Assembly (NCBI GenBank): GCA_035496255.1
Contig: DATJEU010000067.1
Location: 1 to 64,000 of the forward strand
DNA: 64,000 nt
Source: Gp6-AA40 sp035496255
GTDB lineage: Bacteria > Acidobacteriota > Vicinamibacteria > Vicinamibacterales > UBA2999
Direction of reading: 5' to 3'
The position numbers were made by a program, and so were the translations under genes. How positions within the stretch are numbered: the stretch's first letter is position 1; each line of letters opens with the position of its first letter. A model generated the notes under the pieces. That model worked only from the letters and a program-made list of their open reading frames with translations, had not been told where the DNA came from and ran no database searches. Positions 62,485 to 64,000 of the stretch are shown here, piece after piece.

Positions 62485-64000
62485 TCAGAACGACACCTCC
62501 ATCGAGGCCGCGACGGTGCGTGGTGACCCGAGGTGCGCGGTGTAGCTGCCGATGTTCGTCCCGGTGATGTTGCCCGGCCCGAGCGTCGACCAGTAGTGCA
62601 CGTTGCCGATGTTGTTGACGTTCAACCGCCACGTGGCGATCGCCGACTTCATCGGATGCGCGTATCGCACCCCGGCATCGACCACGTTGTACGCCGGCGT
62701 CCACTGGGTGTTCGCATCGTCAATCGGACGGCGGCCAACCAGTTGCCAGTTGAGCGTGACGAACGTCGCGGCACCGGCGGACACCTGATATTCGACGAGC
62801 GCGTTCGACTTCCAGGTGGGAATGCCGACGAAGTGCTTGTCGTTCGCCTCCGGCGCGGGCGTTCTGGTCAACTTCGGATCGAGGATGGTGAAGCCGCTGT
62901 AGGTCACGAGGCGCGGCGCGATGCGCCCCGTGATCATCGTCTCGACACCATAGTTCACTTGATCGCCGGTGATGCGGAACACGTTGTCCGCGATGTCCAC
63001 GGTGGCGAATGGCCGTTCGAGGCGGAACACGGCCGTGGAGAAATCCATCGCGCGCCACGCCACCTTGTAGCCGATCTCGTGCTGGCGGCTCCGATACGGC
63101 GCGAGCGATTGCCCACCGTTCTCCGCCGTCGTCGGGGCGACGTCGCCCTGCTGCAGACTGTTGCCCCACGTCCCGTAGATCGTCATGCGCGCGGCCGGCT
63201 TGTACAACAGGCTGACCAGCGGGCTGACGCCATTCGCTTTGTAGCCACCCGTCCGCGTGCCGGTGCTGTTGAAGTTGTCGGTCCAGATCCAGTCCTGGCT
63301 GATCGCCGCGCGCACGGACCAGCCGCCTCCGAGCGTCGCCGAATCCGATACGTTGAACCCTTCCTGATACACCGTGCTCGACGTGAACAGGTCGTCATGC
63401 GTGGGAATGCCGGCTGCTGGCAGCCCGAAGACCACCGGTGCCGCGACGCTGCCGCTACCGAGCAGTACGGAAGCGGCGCTCGGCCTGGTCACGTCGGAAT
63501 TGGTCTTGAAGCTGTAGCCGGTGACACCAATCGACAGATCGTGGCGCACGGCACCGGTGGTCACGCGGCCGTTCACGTGTGACAGGTTGCTGAAGACGGT
63601 GAACTTCGGCGCGAACCCGCTGGCGAGCGACGCGGTGTAGTTGCCGCTGTTGTCGGTCAGAGCGTTGACCTGCGTGCTGATGTCGCGCCTGACGATCTGA
63701 TCGAGTACGCCTGCCGTGAGCGACCACGTCGGCGTGAACTGATGCTGCAGGCGAGCGGAACCAATCCGCGATCGCAGGTTGACGCCTGCGTCCTGCTGAC
63801 CGAGGCCCTCGACGCTCGGATCCGGAGCATCCTCGGGCACGAACACGAACGCGGCGTTCCGGTTGGAACGCCCGTAGGTGAACCAGCCCGGGAAGCCGCG
63901 CTGTTCGAGGTTGTACTGGCTGAAGAAGCCGTCGATCACCGTGCGGTCGAGCACGTGTACGTCGCCGGCCGCGCTGACCATCCTGCGCGTCAGGTTGCTG
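62485..64000 (-). CDS. TonB-dependent outer-membrane receptor (partial)
   Basis: The C-terminal 505 or so residues are present; the frame remains open at the window edge (SNLTRRM...), so N-terminal signal, TonB box and plug are outside. The visible part is the beta-barrel with many alternating strands, VNNIGNVHYWSTLG near the end and a final aromatic residue (MEVSF), as in siderophore-type receptors. It lies 60 bp upstream of the Mo/W-type binding-protein gene in the same direction, so a role in molybdate/tungstate-chelate uptake is possible; iron-siderophore uptake is the more usual one. Confidence 0.85.
   Translation of the reverse strand, partial: SNLTRRMVSAAGDVHVLDRTVIDGFFSQYNLEQRGFPGWFTYGRSNRNAAFVFVPEDAPDPSVEGLGQQDAGVNLRSRIGSARLQHQFTPTWSLTAGVLDQIVRRDISTQVNALTDNSGNYTASLASGFAPKFTVFSNLSHVNGRVTTGAVRHDLSIGVTGYSFKTNSDVTRPSAASVLLGSGSVAAPVVFGLPAAGIPTHDDLFTSSTVYQEGFNVSDSATLGGGWSVRAAISQDWIWTDNFNSTGTRTGGYKANGVSPLVSLLYKPAARMTIYGTWGNSLQQGDVAPTTAENGGQSLAPYRSRQHEIGYKVAWRAMDFSTAVFRLERPFATVDIADNVFRITGDQVNYGVETMITGRIAPRLVTYSGFTILDPKLTRTPAPEANDKHFVGIPTWKSNALVEYQVSAGAATFVTLNWQLVGRRPIDDANTQWTPAYNVVDAGVRYAHPMKSAIATWRLNVNNIGNVHYWSTLGPGNITGTNIGSYTAHLGSPRTVAASMEVSF

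Overview
The window is GC-rich chromosomal DNA. Several families point to an acidobacterium, probably of the Vicinamibacteria type: two TIGR03435 proteins, a PhoB-type winged helix fused to TPRs, DUF6152-type secreted proteins and many dispersed palindromic repeats. No 16S gene is present, so the assignment is inference. There is one tRNA (Pro-UGG, minus strand) and no CRISPR, prophage or insertion sequence. About 56 protein genes can be supported.

Layout. 0.2-5.5 kb: tRNA, a MOSC protein, DUF3105 and DUF305 proteins, a small lipoprotein, a secreted alpha/beta hydrolase divergent from a matrixin-type protease, and a 58-codon membrane protein with its own terminator. 5.6-9.4 kb: an efflux operon (HlyD-type adaptor, ABC ATPase, permease, TetR regulator) arranged like the E. 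coli cecR/ybhGFSR system, then an MFS exporter. 11.5-15.7 kb: ABC-F ATPase, PhzF-like enzyme, small unknowns and a HemD-like protein. 15.8-20 kb: AmtB and an IorAB-type molybdenum hydroxylase. 20-32 kb: lytic transglycosylase, two-component pair, DUF169, FkbM methyltransferase, winged-helix/TPR regulator, HD protein, a cytochrome b plus sulfite-oxidase-fold pair, and a GAF-ANTAR regulator. 32-41 kb: a tightly overlapping nitrate operon (fused iron-sulfur/membrane-anchor protein, nitrate reductase, NirB, NirD, nitrate transporter). 41-46 kb: HIT protein, a glycosyltransferase-like protein, an aldehyde:ferredoxin oxidoreductase and a MoaD-like protein. 45.7-55.6 kb: an NAD-type formate dehydrogenase (fused FdsG-FdsB, then FdsA), two tandem MoeA proteins and a MobA fusion. 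55.6-64 kb: secreted proteins of unknown role, an MFS exporter, a molybdate/tungstate-type binding protein and a TonB-dependent receptor cut by the window edge.

The main theme is molybdenum/tungsten metabolism. At least five pterin-cofactor enzymes (IorB-like, sulfite-oxidase-fold, nitrate reductase, aldehyde oxidoreductase, formate dehydrogenase) sit with cofactor genes (MoaD-like, two MoeA, MobA, MOSC) and a candidate Mo/W uptake pair. Nitrogen acquisition is the second theme: AmtB, nitrate transport and reduction, and a possible ANTAR antiterminator.

The most unusual feature is the repeat content. First, many spacers carry degenerate tandem arrays with a period near seven bases, each locus having its own unit and often a matching inverted arm. 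They resemble cyanobacterial heptanucleotide STRR sequences. Second, short palindromes such as GGGCGGGTCTGAAGACCCGC are scattered through spacers and also lie inside genes without breaking the frame: MOSC protein, second MoeA, ABC-F ATPase, the NirD C-terminus, the cytochrome b C-terminus, and the start codon of the Mo/W-binding protein. These in-frame insertions are the best candidate for something undescribed here.
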